From: Prevotella veroralis DSM 19559 = JCM 6290
GTDB taxonomy: Bacteria > Bacteroidota > Bacteroidia > Bacteroidales > Bacteroidaceae
Direction: 5' to 3'
Assembly (NCBI RefSeq): GCF_000377625.1
Contig: NZ_KB898328.1
Span: forward strand, 62,001 to 126,000
DNA: 64,000 bases
Positions 18,923 through 26,885 of the stretch are shown here, piece by piece. A program made the position numbers and the translations under genes. The notes under the pieces were generated by a model that searched no databases, was not told the DNA's origin, and saw only the letters and a program-made list of their open reading frames with translations. The stretch's first letter is position 1; every line of letters starts with the position of its first letter.

Positions 18923-18954
18923 TTTGGTGGGTTGGAAGAAAAGTGATACCTTTG
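18923..18954 (+). promoter_or_regulatory. tRNA-Arg promoter
   Basis: TTTG at 18923-18926, 20 bases, TACCTTTG at 18947-18954: a complete match to the Bacteroidota promoter, about 55 bp ahead of the tRNA. Confidence 0.8.
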
Positions 18955-19008
18955 CACTCGCAATTAAGCAATAGCATTATTGCTCTTAGCGTTTGCAACC
19001 ATTTTAAT

Positions 19009-19082
19009 GGTTCCGTAGCTCAACTGAATAGAGCACTTGACTACGGATCAAGAGGTTACAGGTTTGAATCCTGTCGGAATCA
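19009..19082 (+). tRNA. tRNA-Arg (anticodon ACG)
   Basis: The sequence folds as a full cloverleaf. The acceptor GGTTCCG pairs with CGGAATC, the anticodon stem CTTGA pairs with TCAAG around loop CTACGGA, and the T arm is ACAGG-TTTGAAT-CCTGT. The discriminator is A and no CCA is encoded. ACG (with inosine) reads CGN arginine codons. Confidence 0.95.
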
Positions 19083-19085
19083 CAT

Positions 19086-19118
19086 AGAGGACATCTTAAC
19101 GGTGTCCTCTTTTTTTTG
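19086..19118 (+). terminator. Intrinsic terminator after tRNA-Arg
   Basis: GAGGACA (19087-19093), a 9-base loop, TGTCCTC (19103-19109), then eight T. Confidence 0.9.
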
Positions 19119-19442
19119 TGTGCGTGTGCAAAGACAGAGTAACAGGTTTTTTGAAGACAAAGTAATGGGTTTTTAAAGACAGAGTAACATAGGAACATGG
19201 GCGTAGTAACAGATGTTTTAGACAGAAGGACATAGTGACATGGGAACCCCTCCCAGCCTCCCCCAAGGGGAGAGAAGAAGCCTCACCCCCAACCCCTCTC
19301 CGAATGGAGAGGGGAGTAAATACTACTATTAGCAAACAAAGAGGGCGTTTCTTCACATCGAAGAGACGCCCTTTTCATTGCAAGGAAACGCCCTCTTCAA
19401 ATTGAAGAAGGCGTTTCTTTAATTAAAGATAATGCCAACCTG

Positions 19443-19664
19443 TAGGGACAGACGCCCTTGTCTGGGAACTTCTCCCAGCCTCCCCCAAGGGGAGGAGCGC
19501 TTCACGGAAGTTAGTTAGGATTAGTATTTTAGATTGAGGATGACACCACAAAGTAGGGACAGACGCCCTCGTCTGGAAACCCCACCCAGCCTCCCCCAAG
19601 GGGAGGAGCGCTTCACGGAAGTTAGTTAGGATTAGTATTTTAGATTGAGGATGACACCACAAAG
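19443..19664 (+). repeat. Two 111-bp tandem units combining C and D modules
   Basis: Each unit has a broken C-element end (TAGGGACAGACGCCC...GTCTG), a D palindrome CCTCCCCCAAGGGGAGG, a 'cacggaagttagttagg' arm and a 'gaggatgacaccacaaag' arm. A related 110-bp pair lies at 50011-50230. Confidence 0.85.
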
Positions 19665-19758
19665 TAAGGACAGACGCCCTCGTCTGTCCGCATAGGGGAA
19701 GCTGCTTGTAATGTAAGGTGGAATATTGGAGCGGACAGACGAGGGCGTCTGTCCCTAC
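19664..19758. repeat. C element, 95-bp class
   Basis: Starts GTAAGGACAGACGCCCTCGT and ends with the complement of GTAGGGACAGACGCC. The central part (GCTGCTTGTAATGTAAGGTG) is the same as in the copies at 27533 and 27777. Confidence 0.85.
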
Positions 19759-20067
19759 TTAAGGAGCCTCACCCCCTCTCCGAACCAACGGTCACTGACC
19801 GAAGGGAAGTAATGGAGAAGGGAGTAGATAGTATTGTTTCCTACAGAACAAATAACTCGTTTACTCGTCAACCAGTCCACTCGTCAACTCGTACCAACTA
19901 CACTTTAGAAGTTAAGCAAAACCTTTGGGGAAGACATCCCCTCCTTCGGAGGGGCTTGGAGAGGCTTTAATTTGAATTGTGAACTTTGAATTTTGAATTA
20001 AAGAAAAGCCTATCCTAACTCGCTTCCGTTAGGCACTCCTCCCCTCTGGGGAAGCTACTTTCCGTCC

Positions 20068-21459
20068 TTACTTGCCTATGCAAAAGTGCTTAAAGATATT
20101 CCCCAACACCTCATGGGGGGTAATTTGTCCACCGGTAATATCGGCTAATTCGTTAAGACAAATGCGGAGATCCTCACTGATGAGGTCGCCGGAAAGGTTC
20201 ATGGCGAGGGCTTCTATGACACGGCGGATGGACTCGTCGGCACGAGTGAGGGCTTCGTAATGGCGGACGGAAGTGATGATTACACTGTTCTCGTTGATCT
20301 CTGGAATATTAGCCGATATGTAGATAAGTTGCTCCAGTTGGTCGATATTACGCTTATACTTGGCAGATATGGCAACCACGGGGCATGGACTATCGCTCGC
20401 GGAAACCTCTTCTGCGGCACTCTCATCCACTTTATTGTGCACGAGGATAAGGCTCTTTCCCTCGCAACGAGCCTGCATATCAGACAGTTCCGATGTTCTG
20501 GGCGGAGTGTCAACCACCCACAGGATGATGCGAGCCTCCGCCAGTTTCTTATACGATCGTTCGATTCCGAGTTGCTCAACCTGATCGTCCGTGTTACGCA
20601 AACCAGCTGTGTCAATGAAGCGGAAAGTGATCCCCTGTATCTCTGTCGTGTCTTCAATAACATCGCGGGTCGTACCATGAATATTTGAAACAATCGCTTT
20701 CTCTTCGTGTAACAAGCAATTCAAAAGCGTTGATTTACCCACGTTTGTCTTGCCAATGATGGCTACCGGCACTCCACGCTTCAGTGCGTTACCTGTTTCA
20801 AACGACTTGATAAGCACCGAGATACGCTCGTGTATTGTCTCTGCCAACGCCTTCAACTGCCCCCGATCAGCAAACTCTAACTCCTCATGATCGGAGAAGT
20901 CGAGCTCTAACTCAAGTAGGGACGTCATCTTCAAGAGCTGATCTCGTAGCTTGGAGAGTTCCGAACTGAAGTGACCTTTTAGTTGGCTCAATGCCACCTG
21001 ATGGGAGGCTCTGTTCGTTGCAGCAATCAGGTCGGCAACAGCCTCCGCCTGACTCAAGTCCATCTTACCATTCAGATACGCCCGTTGGGTGTATTCCCCC
21101 GGTCGAGCCTGTCGGCATCCAGCATCGATAAGTGCCTTTACCACCTGATTAAGAACGTATGCCGAACCATGACACGAGACTTCCGTACTATCCTCACCCG
21201 TATAACTATGTGGGGCACGAAACACACTCACAAGGACATCATCAATCTCTTTTCCGTCCTTGTCGATAATCACTCCATAATGTAGCGTGTTCCCCTTTGC
21301 TTCGTGGAGCGGCTTCTTCCCCACCCCACGAAAGACCTTCTCTGTCAGTTCAATCGCCTTTGCGCCACTCACTCTGACCACTCCAATGGCTCCACCAGGC
21401 TGCGTTGCGAGTGCTGTAATTGTATCTGTTGCAGTCGAAGAAATCGTGTCTAATACCAT
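20068..21459 (-). CDS. mnmE: tRNA uridine-5-carboxymethylaminomethyl modification GTPase MnmE
   Basis: With MnmG it modifies the wobble uridine of several tRNAs. Start chosen at the ATG at 21459 (MVLDTISSTATDTITALATQ), giving 463 residues, normal for the family; an upstream start at 21495 would overlap xth. The N-terminal folate-binding part is followed by the helical domain with an inserted G domain: G1 GKTNVGKSTLLN, G3 DTAGLR, G4 NKVD. The protein ends FCIGK, the conserved C-terminal CxGK with the catalytic-site cysteine. It starts 4 bp after xth ends and is probably the last gene of a udp-xth-mnmE transcript. Confidence 0.97.
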   Translation of the reverse strand: MVLDTISSTATDTITALATQPGGAIGVVRVSGAKAIELTEKVFRGVGKKPLHEAKGNTLHYGVIIDKDGKEIDDVLVSVFRAPHSYTGEDSTEVSCHGSAYVLNQVVKALIDAGCRQARPGEYTQRAYLNGKMDLSQAEAVADLIAATNRASHQVALSQLKGHFSSELSKLRDQLLKMTSLLELELDFSDHEELEFADRGQLKALAETIHERISVLIKSFETGNALKRGVPVAIIGKTNVGKSTLLNCLLHEEKAIVSNIHGTTRDVIEDTTEIQGITFRFIDTAGLRNTDDQVEQLGIERSYKKLAEARIILWVVDTPPRTSELSDMQARCEGKSLILVHNKVDESAAEEVSASDSPCPVVAISAKYKRNIDQLEQLIYISANIPEINENSVIITSVRHYEALTRADESIRRVIEALAMNLSGDLISEDLRICLNELADITGGQITPHEVLGNIFKHFCIGK

Positions 21460-21463
21460 AAAA

Positions 21464-22222
21464 TCATATATTAATATCCAGTAGTAAGGGCACATTACAC
21501 GAACCCTCCACCTCTTGAAGGGGATAACAATCCGCTACCTTCCCAGTTAATTGCTTACTAATAAGAAACAAGTCAATCCTATATCCTTCCTTATTTATCC
21601 TGTACTCCCCTCCAAAAGGGTAATATGTGAAACCCTCCTGTTGCTTATTAGGATGCAAATATCTATACACGTCCATCAGAGCCTCCGCCTGCATAAAATG
21701 TTCGAAATCGATATGCTCTTGTCTGGTAAAGCATGCTGTCGACTTGACGGACACGTTATCAAAGGCATCAATATCCTGTTGGACGATATTAAAATCACCA
21801 CAGATAATACAAGGCTTATGGGCTTGTAACTGATGAATAATATGTTGGAAAGATTCAAACCAATCGTGCCGATACATTCGTGTCGACTGCTCCTTGCCAG
21901 CATAAGGCACATATACACCAACGATATACACGCTCTTCAGCTCTGCAACTATCATGTGTTCCCGTTTGTAAACACCTTTCAGAAATTCGTCTAAAAGGTT
22001 TCCTTGGTTCGATGATTTGGTGAATAACGCTGTACCAAGGTGTGCCGAGTCATCCGCCTCATTCCATATTTGATGATATCCAACGATATTGAAGCGTGCA
22101 TCTACCGTCTTTATCTTGGTTTCCTGTAGGCAAACTATGTCTGGTTCCCAGCCTTCCAACATTGATAGAAAGGCAGGGAACGCCGACCGCATACCAAATA
22201 TATTCCAAGAGATAATGCGCAT
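21464..22222 (-). CDS. xth: Exodeoxyribonuclease III-like protein with altered catalytic C-terminus
   Basis: ExoIII/AP-endonucleases cut DNA at abasic sites. The 252-residue protein has MRIISWNIFGMRSAF at the start, the metal-binding Glu in CLQETK (about residue 34), the YVPYAG loop with the catalytic Tyr, the GDFNI motif and RIDLFLIS near the end. However, the usual final GSDHxP motif, which contributes the catalytic Asp-His pair, reads GSCNVP (residues 240-245). I checked this on the nucleotide sequence (tcg tgt aat gtg ccc). Activity may be lost, altered or rescued. It is 55 bp downstream of the phosphorylase gene and 4 bp upstream of mnmE. Confidence 0.9.
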   Translation of the reverse strand: MRIISWNIFGMRSAFPAFLSMLEGWEPDIVCLQETKIKTVDARFNIVGYHQIWNEADDSAHLGTALFTKSSNQGNLLDEFLKGVYKREHMIVAELKSVYIVGVYVPYAGKEQSTRMYRHDWFESFQHIIHQLQAHKPCIICGDFNIVQQDIDAFDNVSVKSTACFTRQEHIDFEHFMQAEALMDVYRYLHPNKQQEGFTYYPFGGEYRINKEGYRIDLFLISKQLTGKVADCYPLQEVEGSCNVPLLLDINI

Positions 22223-22277
22223 TAAGGGGATAGCCTCATCTTATCTTCATCAGACAACACCCATTGCTCCCACCTTA

Positions 22278-23153
22278 TTATATACGTCTGAGGACGGTCT
22301 CAATCAATCCATCGATGGAATTCTTATAGTTGGCATTCGCCTCTTTAGCCAATCGGTTGGCTATAACCATGCAACAGGTGACAGCCTTATGACCCATGAG
22401 TGTAGCCAAGCCAGCCAACGCTGACGACTCCATCTCAAAGTTCGTCACGCGCAAACCATGGTATTCAAACTTCTCAATCTTCGTATTTAACATTGGATCT
22501 TGCAGTGGTAAGCGTAGCTCGCGACCCTGCGGACCGAAGAAGCCACCGCACGCGATGGTCACACCTCGCACCATATCATCGCCCGCAATACGGTCGAGCA
22601 ACTCGCTATCAGCGCATGACACGTAAGGATTACCCATCTGCATGTCCCATTGCACCTGCTCTTTAAACTCCCGTTCAAAGTCTAAATCACATGCTTGATT
22701 GCGCCCGGCATAGAAGTTCAGAAGCCCATCAAAACCAATACTCTTGGCTGATGCGATGTAAGTACCCACTGGAGTGTAAGGCTGCAGACCACCACATGTA
22801 CCAATGCGAACCAATGTCAACTGTCGCAACTGCTCATTTTCATAACGTGTCTTAAAGTCGATGTTTGCCAAAGCATCCAGTTCGTTAACAACAATGTCGA
22901 TGTTATCACAACCGATACCTGTGCTTAATGCCGTGATACGCTTCTTGTGGTAAGTACCCGTAATGGCTCTAAATTCACGGTTAGATACCTCACACTCAAT
23001 GTCTTCAAAGTGTGACGCAACGAGTGCCACACGCCCGGGATCACCCACAAGGATGACTTTGTCAGCTAAATTTTTAGGTTTTAAGTGTAGATGGAAAACG
23101 CTTCCATCATTATTGATAATGAGCTCTGAGGGAGCAAAATACTTCTTCTCCAT
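22278..23153 (-). CDS. udp: Nucleoside phosphorylase, uridine phosphorylase-like
   Basis: Phosphorolysis of a nucleoside to free base and ribose-1-phosphate, part of pyrimidine salvage. The 291-residue product shows the NP-I family phosphate site GDPGRV (about residue 38), RIGTCGGL (about residue 120) and the nucleoside-binding TNFEMESSAL near residue 240. The Glu-Met-Glu signature is shared by purine and uridine phosphorylases, and the uridine assignment rests on overall resemblance. It starts at MEKKYFAPSELIINNDGS. It is the promoter-proximal gene of the trio with xth and mnmE. Confidence 0.85.
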   Translation of the reverse strand: MEKKYFAPSELIINNDGSVFHLHLKPKNLADKVILVGDPGRVALVASHFEDIECEVSNREFRAITGTYHKKRITALSTGIGCDNIDIVVNELDALANIDFKTRYENEQLRQLTLVRIGTCGGLQPYTPVGTYIASAKSIGFDGLLNFYAGRNQACDLDFEREFKEQVQWDMQMGNPYVSCADSELLDRIAGDDMVRGVTIACGGFFGPQGRELRLPLQDPMLNTKIEKFEYHGLRVTNFEMESSALAGLATLMGHKAVTCCMVIANRLAKEANANYKNSIDGLIETVLRRI

Positions 23154-23200
23154 ATCAAAAGGTGTTTGGGTAAATATTATAACTACTATCTCTTAATTGA

Positions 23201-23232
23201 CAAAGATACGTAAAAAAGCGGAAAGTAACAAG
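23201..23232 (-). promoter_or_regulatory. Promoter of udp-xth-mnmE
   Basis: TATCTTTG (complement of 23201-23208) is a full -7 match. The -33 element 20 bases away is CTTG instead of TTTG. The start would be near 23194, 40 bases from the ATG. Confidence 0.6.
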
Positions 23233-23317
23233 TTTTTTCGGATAGAAAAGCAGAATGCTTTAGAGAGAGGAACACAAGAGTAGAAACCCCACCCAGCCTC
23301 CCCCAAGGGAAAGAAGC

Positions 23318-23584
23318 AGCCTCTCCCCCGCCCCCTCTCCGAATGGAGAGGGGAGTGAATAGTATTGTTTGCAAACAAAGGGGGCGTTCCGTTGATGTGA
23401 AGGAAGCCTCTCCTTGATGCGAAAAAACGCCCTTCTCGATTGGAGAAGGGCGTTCCCTTGTTTTTAGTTCTGCTGTTCCAGCTAACGAGGCATAGCCTCG
23501 CTACATCCCGACTATACACCATTTTGTACGCAAACAACTCTGTTTACTCCCCTCTCCATTCGGAGAGGGGACGGGGGTGAGGCT
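23318..23584. mobile_element. MITE-like element, complete copy 2 (267 bp)
   Basis: Begins AGCCTCTCCCCCGCCCCCTC and ends with the inverted partner. The core holds B units (GGGGGCGTTCCG to GAAGGGCGTTCCC) and the 'gttccagctaacgaggcat' hairpin. Same length and order as copies at 3509 and 26042. Confidence 0.8.
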
Positions 23585-23854
23585 GTCGTTGGGCTGATGA
23601 TGAGGCTTCTCTTTGTTAACAGATGTTACTTCTTAGACTAATTTAAGGAAACTTTTTTATCAAGTGAACATCCTTTGCACAACTAAAGACTATCTTTGTC
23701 AGCGATTCAGGTGAGTGCTATTTTCCCCAGAGCGGTGCCCACTGATGACCAAAAGATGCCACATCCTGCCCATCTTCTCCGATCATTTAACGATGGTAAT
23801 GAGCAGGAACAACGTGAGAGAAAACACAGTATAAATTGTTAGAAGAGATCATCT
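23585..23854. promoter_or_regulatory. Leader region of the RteC-like gene
   Basis: A -7-like TATCTTTG lies at 23691-23698 with no good -33 element. From there an unusually long leader of about 150 bases runs to the ATG at 23855. It contains CCTGCCCAT (23775-23783) that can pair with ATGG and GCAGG (23813-23828). Confidence 0.4.
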
Positions 23855-24313
23855 ATGAACAATGAACACAAGAAAGCTACGGCTTTGAAAGCGACAGTGA
23901 AGTGGACAGAAGAGGACAAGCAACGATTGAAGTCCACGATTATTAATGATTTTTACGACCTAATCAATCGAAGTGAGAAGGAGGGTTTGTATTGGAAAGG
24001 TGCCACCTGCGACCTTATTGATATGGCGCACATGGTATGGGAGAGTGGCGCTTTGCTGCGATCAGATGGGCGTCCGATGGACTTCATCACGATAGTGCGC
24101 AACATCTGTCGGGTGCTCCATGTGCTTGCTCCCCGCAACCCCTCTTCAACGATTATGGCGGTTCGTGCGCGCAAAAACGTGCGTGTCGGTCCCCTGTTGG
24201 ATCGCTATTTATATGTTATGAATGCCGCTGGTATTCAGGATCCCATGCGGTTGGAGATTAGGAGGAGAAAGCCTCACCCCCGCCCCTCTCCGAATGGAGA
24301 GGGGAGTAGATAG
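23855..24313 (+). CDS. RteC-domain-like regulatory or mobile-element protein, tail from a repeat
   Basis: The 152-residue product is mostly helical. The stretch GLYWKGATCDLIDMAHMVWESGAL...DFITIVRNICRVL (about residues 42-87) follows the pattern of the RteC C-terminal domain and related Bacteroidota proteins (Trp-x-Gly-x-x-x-Asp-Leu-Ile-x-x-x-x-x-hydrophobic), which are linked to conjugative transposons. I regard this as a resemblance, not proof. The last 14 residues, KPHPRPSPNGEGSR, and the stop come from an A module at 24270-24310, so the native end was lost or extended. No integrase or mobilisation gene lies near, so it looks like an orphan. Confidence 0.55.
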   Translation: MNNEHKKATALKATVKWTEEDKQRLKSTIINDFYDLINRSEKEGLYWKGATCDLIDMAHMVWESGALLRSDGRPMDFITIVRNICRVLHVLAPRNPSSTIMAVRARKNVRVGPLLDRYLYVMNAAGIQDPMRLEIRRRKPHPRPSPNGEGSR

Positions 24314-24713
24314 TATTATTTACAAACAAAGAGGGCGTTTCTTCGATGTGAAGAGACGCCCTTTTCATAACGACGGAACGCCCTCTTCAAATGGAGAAGG
24401 GCGTTCCTTTCTTTTTGCCCTTTCGTTCTTTGCTAACGAGGTTCTGCCTTGTTACACTGAAACTATATGACACAGAGCCTTTTAGCAAACAACCTTTTCA
24501 TATAGAACTAATCACAACTTTGAATTGTGAATTATGAATTTTGAATTAAAGAAGCCCTCTTCTAACTGGCTCCGTTAGGCACTCCTCCCCTTGGGGGAGG
24601 CTGGGTGGGGTTCCCGTGTTCCTATGTTACTTTGTCTTTAAAAACCTGTTACTCTGTCTTCAAACAACGATTTTATGCTTACCTTTGCAGCCTAAACAGG
24701 AAACCAATACATT
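24270..24713. repeat. Truncated repeat element and TTTGAATT module before the HAD gene
   Basis: An A module (24270-24305) and B units (24330-24415) are followed by an alternative right end (CTGAAACTATATGACACAGA, 24457-24476) shared with the copy at 30400-30620. Then come a TTTGAATT module (24515-24550), a D palindrome (24584-24606) and the 'gttactctgtctt' module (24627-24662). Confidence 0.75.
24680..24687 (+). promoter_or_regulatory. -7 element of the HAD gene promoter
   Basis: TACCTTTG, 27 bp upstream of the ATG at 24714; no clear TTTG at the -33 distance, where a repeat module ends. Confidence 0.5.
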
Positions 24714-25616
24714 ATGATGTCTATCAAAACGAAGCTGCAGGGACTATCTTTCCGGACGGGTGCAATCATCCTTCTGGTATGTGTTCCGTTCTATATACTG
24801 TCCTTTGCTCAGATGCTCCTACCGCTTTCCACCAGTACAAAGACGGTGTTATGGGCGGTGTTCTTTGGCATTGCGAAACTGTTTCAATATAGTGGTATTG
24901 CCATCCTCGGGGTCGAAGGCTACAAACGATTAAAACGCAGCTTGACACGCAGAAGAGGCAAGGGAGGAAGAATAGAATTGGTGATCTTCGACTTTGATGG
25001 AACTCTCGGCGACTCGCAGAAGCTCATTACTGATACCATGCTTGCCACTGTTGACGAACTCGGACTGCCGTCGCCTACACGCGAGCAGTTTGCTACAACC
25101 ATTGGACTCCCGCTGCGCGAGTGCTTCACGAGTATAATGACCTTGACCGAAGCGGAGGCCGATGCCTGCGAGAATACCTACCGTCGTATCTTCGACGAGA
25201 AGAATGTTAAGGGTGCTGTGACGCTATTCTCTGGTGTGAAGGACACGCTCAAGCGATTGCATGCAAAGGGTATTCAGCTGTCGATTGCCAGTAGCCGTTG
25301 CCATCGAACACTGGCTTCATTGGTCAGCGATCTATCCCTCGGTCCATATATCCAGTACGTCATTGGCTCGGATGATGTACAGCAACATAAACCCGAGGCG
25401 GAGTCTGTTTTAGTAACACTGGAGCATTTCGGTGTGCGTCCCGAGGCTGCTGTTGTCGTTGGTGATACCGAGTTTGATATCCTCATGGGGCGCAATGCTG
25501 GGGTGCATACCATCGGTGTAAGCTATGGAAATGGGAGTCGGGAGAGCCTCGAGAAAGCTGGTGCTGAACAAGTGATCGACCATTTTGAAGATTTAGAAAA
25601 AGTGCTGATGGTATGA
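24714..25616 (+). CDS. HAD-family phosphatase fused to an N-terminal two-helix membrane domain
   Basis: The 300-residue protein has two parts. Residues 1-75 (GLSFRTGAIILLVCVPFYIL ... GIAILGVEGYKRLKRSL) hold two membrane helices and resemble the small 'transporter suffix' domain found at the end of, or beside, some transporters. Residues 86-300 are a phosphoglycolate-phosphatase-like HAD enzyme: motif I VIFDFDGTL, the SSRC motif II region, Lys in QHKPEAE, and motif IV VVVGDTEFD. The phosphatase would sit on the cytoplasmic face of the membrane. The reading frame is continuous, with a short basic linker (TRRRGKGGRIE). The substrate could be phosphoglycolate or another small phosphate ester. Confidence 0.85.
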   Translation: MMSIKTKLQGLSFRTGAIILLVCVPFYILSFAQMLLPLSTSTKTVLWAVFFGIAKLFQYSGIAILGVEGYKRLKRSLTRRRGKGGRIELVIFDFDGTLGDSQKLITDTMLATVDELGLPSPTREQFATTIGLPLRECFTSIMTLTEAEADACENTYRRIFDEKNVKGAVTLFSGVKDTLKRLHAKGIQLSIASSRCHRTLASLVSDLSLGPYIQYVIGSDDVQQHKPEAESVLVTLEHFGVRPEAAVVVGDTEFDILMGRNAGVHTIGVSYGNGSRESLEKAGAEQVIDHFEDLEKVLMV

Positions 25617-25665
25617 TGGAAAGTACCAATAAAACCATAGGAAGGTTATATTTTTTTCGATATTA

Positions 25666-25697
25666 TTTGGTAGTTCGGATAAAAAGTAGTACCTTTG
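25666..25697 (+). promoter_or_regulatory. Initiator tRNA promoter
   Basis: TTTG at 25666-25669, 20 bases, TACCTTTG at 25690-25697. Confidence 0.8.
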
Positions 25698-25752
25698 CAC
25701 ACGCAATTCAGGATTAGGACTAATTCAATTAGTCGTTATCTTTGGTTAATAT

Positions 25753-25825
25753 CGCGGGTTGGAGCAGTTGGTAGCTCGCCAGGCTCATAACCTGGAGGTC
25801 GCATGTTCGAGTCCTGCACCCGCAA
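25753..25825 (+). tRNA. Initiator tRNA-Met (anticodon CAT)
   Basis: Cloverleaf with acceptor CGCGGGT against ACCCGCA, leaving a C1-A72 mismatch, and A11-T24 in the D stem; both mark bacterial initiator tRNA. The anticodon loop is CTCATAA in stem CCAGG/CCTGG. The T stem GCATG/CCTGC contains one T-C mismatch. CCA is not encoded. Confidence 0.9.
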
Positions 25826-25835
25826 CACTTCATCG

Positions 25836-25873
25836 CTTAGGAATCCTTTTTCGAGGATTCCTAAGTTTTTTTT
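25836..25873 (+). terminator. Intrinsic terminator after tRNA-fMet
   Basis: CTTAGGAATCC (25836-25846), 8-base loop, GGATTCCTAAG (25855-25865), then eight T. An 11-bp perfect stem. Confidence 0.95.
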
Positions 25874-26041
25874 ATATAGGAGTAACAAGTCTTTAAAGAC
25901 ATAATAACAAGTTATTAAAGACAGAGTAACAGGTTTTTAAAGACAAAGTAACATAGGAACACTGGCGGAGTAGCAGATGTTTTAGACAGAAGGACATAGT
26001 GACATGGGAACCCCACCCAGCCTCCCCCAAGGGGAAAGAAA
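25874..26041. repeat. 'Gttactctgtct' modules and a D palindrome
   Basis: Three tandem copies of an 'aaagacagagtaacaggttttt'-like 22-base phrase (about 25880-25955), then 'cataggaacac' and a CCTCCCCCAAGGGG palindrome (26021-26034). The same order occurs at 19125-19275 and, inverted, at 24580-24665. Confidence 0.7.
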
Positions 26042-26308
26042 AGCCTCACCCCCGCCCCCTCTCCGAATGGAGAGGGGAGTAAATACTACTATTAGCAAAC
26101 AAAGAGGGCGTTTCTTCGATGTGAAGAGACGCCCTTTTTATTGCAAGGAGACGCCCTCTTCCTTTTGACGAAGGCATCTCCTTGTTCTTGCTCCTGCTAT
26201 TCCAGCTAACGAGGTACAGTCTCGTTATACACCAACCCACCACCCCCTCTTATGCAAACAGCACTATTCACTCCCCTCTCCATTCGGAGAGGGGGCGGGG
26301 GTGAGGCT
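26042..26308. mobile_element. MITE-like element, complete copy 3 (267 bp)
   Basis: The cleanest copy. Its first and last 36 bases are perfect inverted repeats starting AGCCTCACCCCCGCCCCCTC. Inside lie B units (26100-26180) and the 'ccagctaacgaggtacagtc' hairpin (26202-26227). No frame codes for a plausible protein. Confidence 0.85.
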
Positions 26309-26387
26309 GTAGATGGGTTGAGGGAGAGGCTGTAGATAGGGCGGGGGTGAGGCTCCTTCTCTCCCCTTTGGGGCGGCTGGGGCGGCT

Positions 26388-26885
26388 CTAATCTGCCGTA
26401 TGCACCTTCTTTCTCTTACCACTAAATTCGGTGAAGTCGATGCGTATTATCTCCACACGATGGAAACTCTTGTGGGCGTATTTATCGCCAATTTCCTTGA
26501 AGTCTGCCGATAATTTATTGATAAGAAGGTGTAGAGCGTGCATCTTCTCTTCGTCCGACAGATGTACACGAGCCCGTCCGAAGAAGATCGCACTCTCGTA
26601 TTCTGTGGTGAAGTTACGCGGCAACAAGTGGACGTTACCAATGATACATAACGATACATTAGGGTTCTTTTCAATCGCTTCCAACTTCCTTCCGGCTGGC
26701 GCACAATGGATATACACACTGTGATCACCATCCCAAACGAAGTTGACGGGGATGCCATAACCGGCGTTGTCAGCCACCATGCTCAACACACCATATTCAC
26801 CTTCTCTTAATAACTCAAGTGCCCGCTCCTCGTCCATCAGGCGATCCTGGCGACGCACCCCGTCGTTTACATATTTCATTTTCAT
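26388..26885 (-). CDS. Nim-like pyridoxamine 5'-phosphate oxidase-fold flavoprotein
   Basis: The 165-residue product has the split-barrel flavin-binding fold: RRQDRLMDEERALELLREGEYGVLSMVADNAGYGIPVNFVWDG at residues 11-53, then VYIHCAPAGRKLEAIEKNPNVSLCIIG. This pattern matches the NimA/HugZ-like family, some members of which reduce 5-nitroimidazoles; most chromosomal members have unknown physiological substrates. Start is at MKMKYVND (a second Met two codons on is possible). It is transcribed alone behind an unusually long leader of about 185 bases with hairpins. No resistance claim can be made from sequence alone. Confidence 0.85.
   Translation of the reverse strand: MKMKYVNDGVRRQDRLMDEERALELLREGEYGVLSMVADNAGYGIPVNFVWDGDHSVYIHCAPAGRKLEAIEKNPNVSLCIIGNVHLLPRNFTTEYESAIFFGRARVHLSDEEKMHALHLLINKLSADFKEIGDKYAHKSFHRVEIIRIDFTEFSGKRKKVHTAD

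Larger units (their letters stand above)
19119..20067. repeat. Long repeat tract between tRNA-Arg and mnmE
   Basis: In order: 'aagacagagtaacaggttttt' modules (19130-19240), a half A module (19281-19318), B units (19338-19430), two 111-bp tandem units (19443-19664), a 95-bp C element (19664-19758), a truncated A module, ACTCGTCA-like 9-mers (19855-19890), a 'cccctccttcggaggggcttgg' palindrome (19938-19960) and a TTTGAATT module (19968-20000). No gene seen. Confidence 0.8.
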
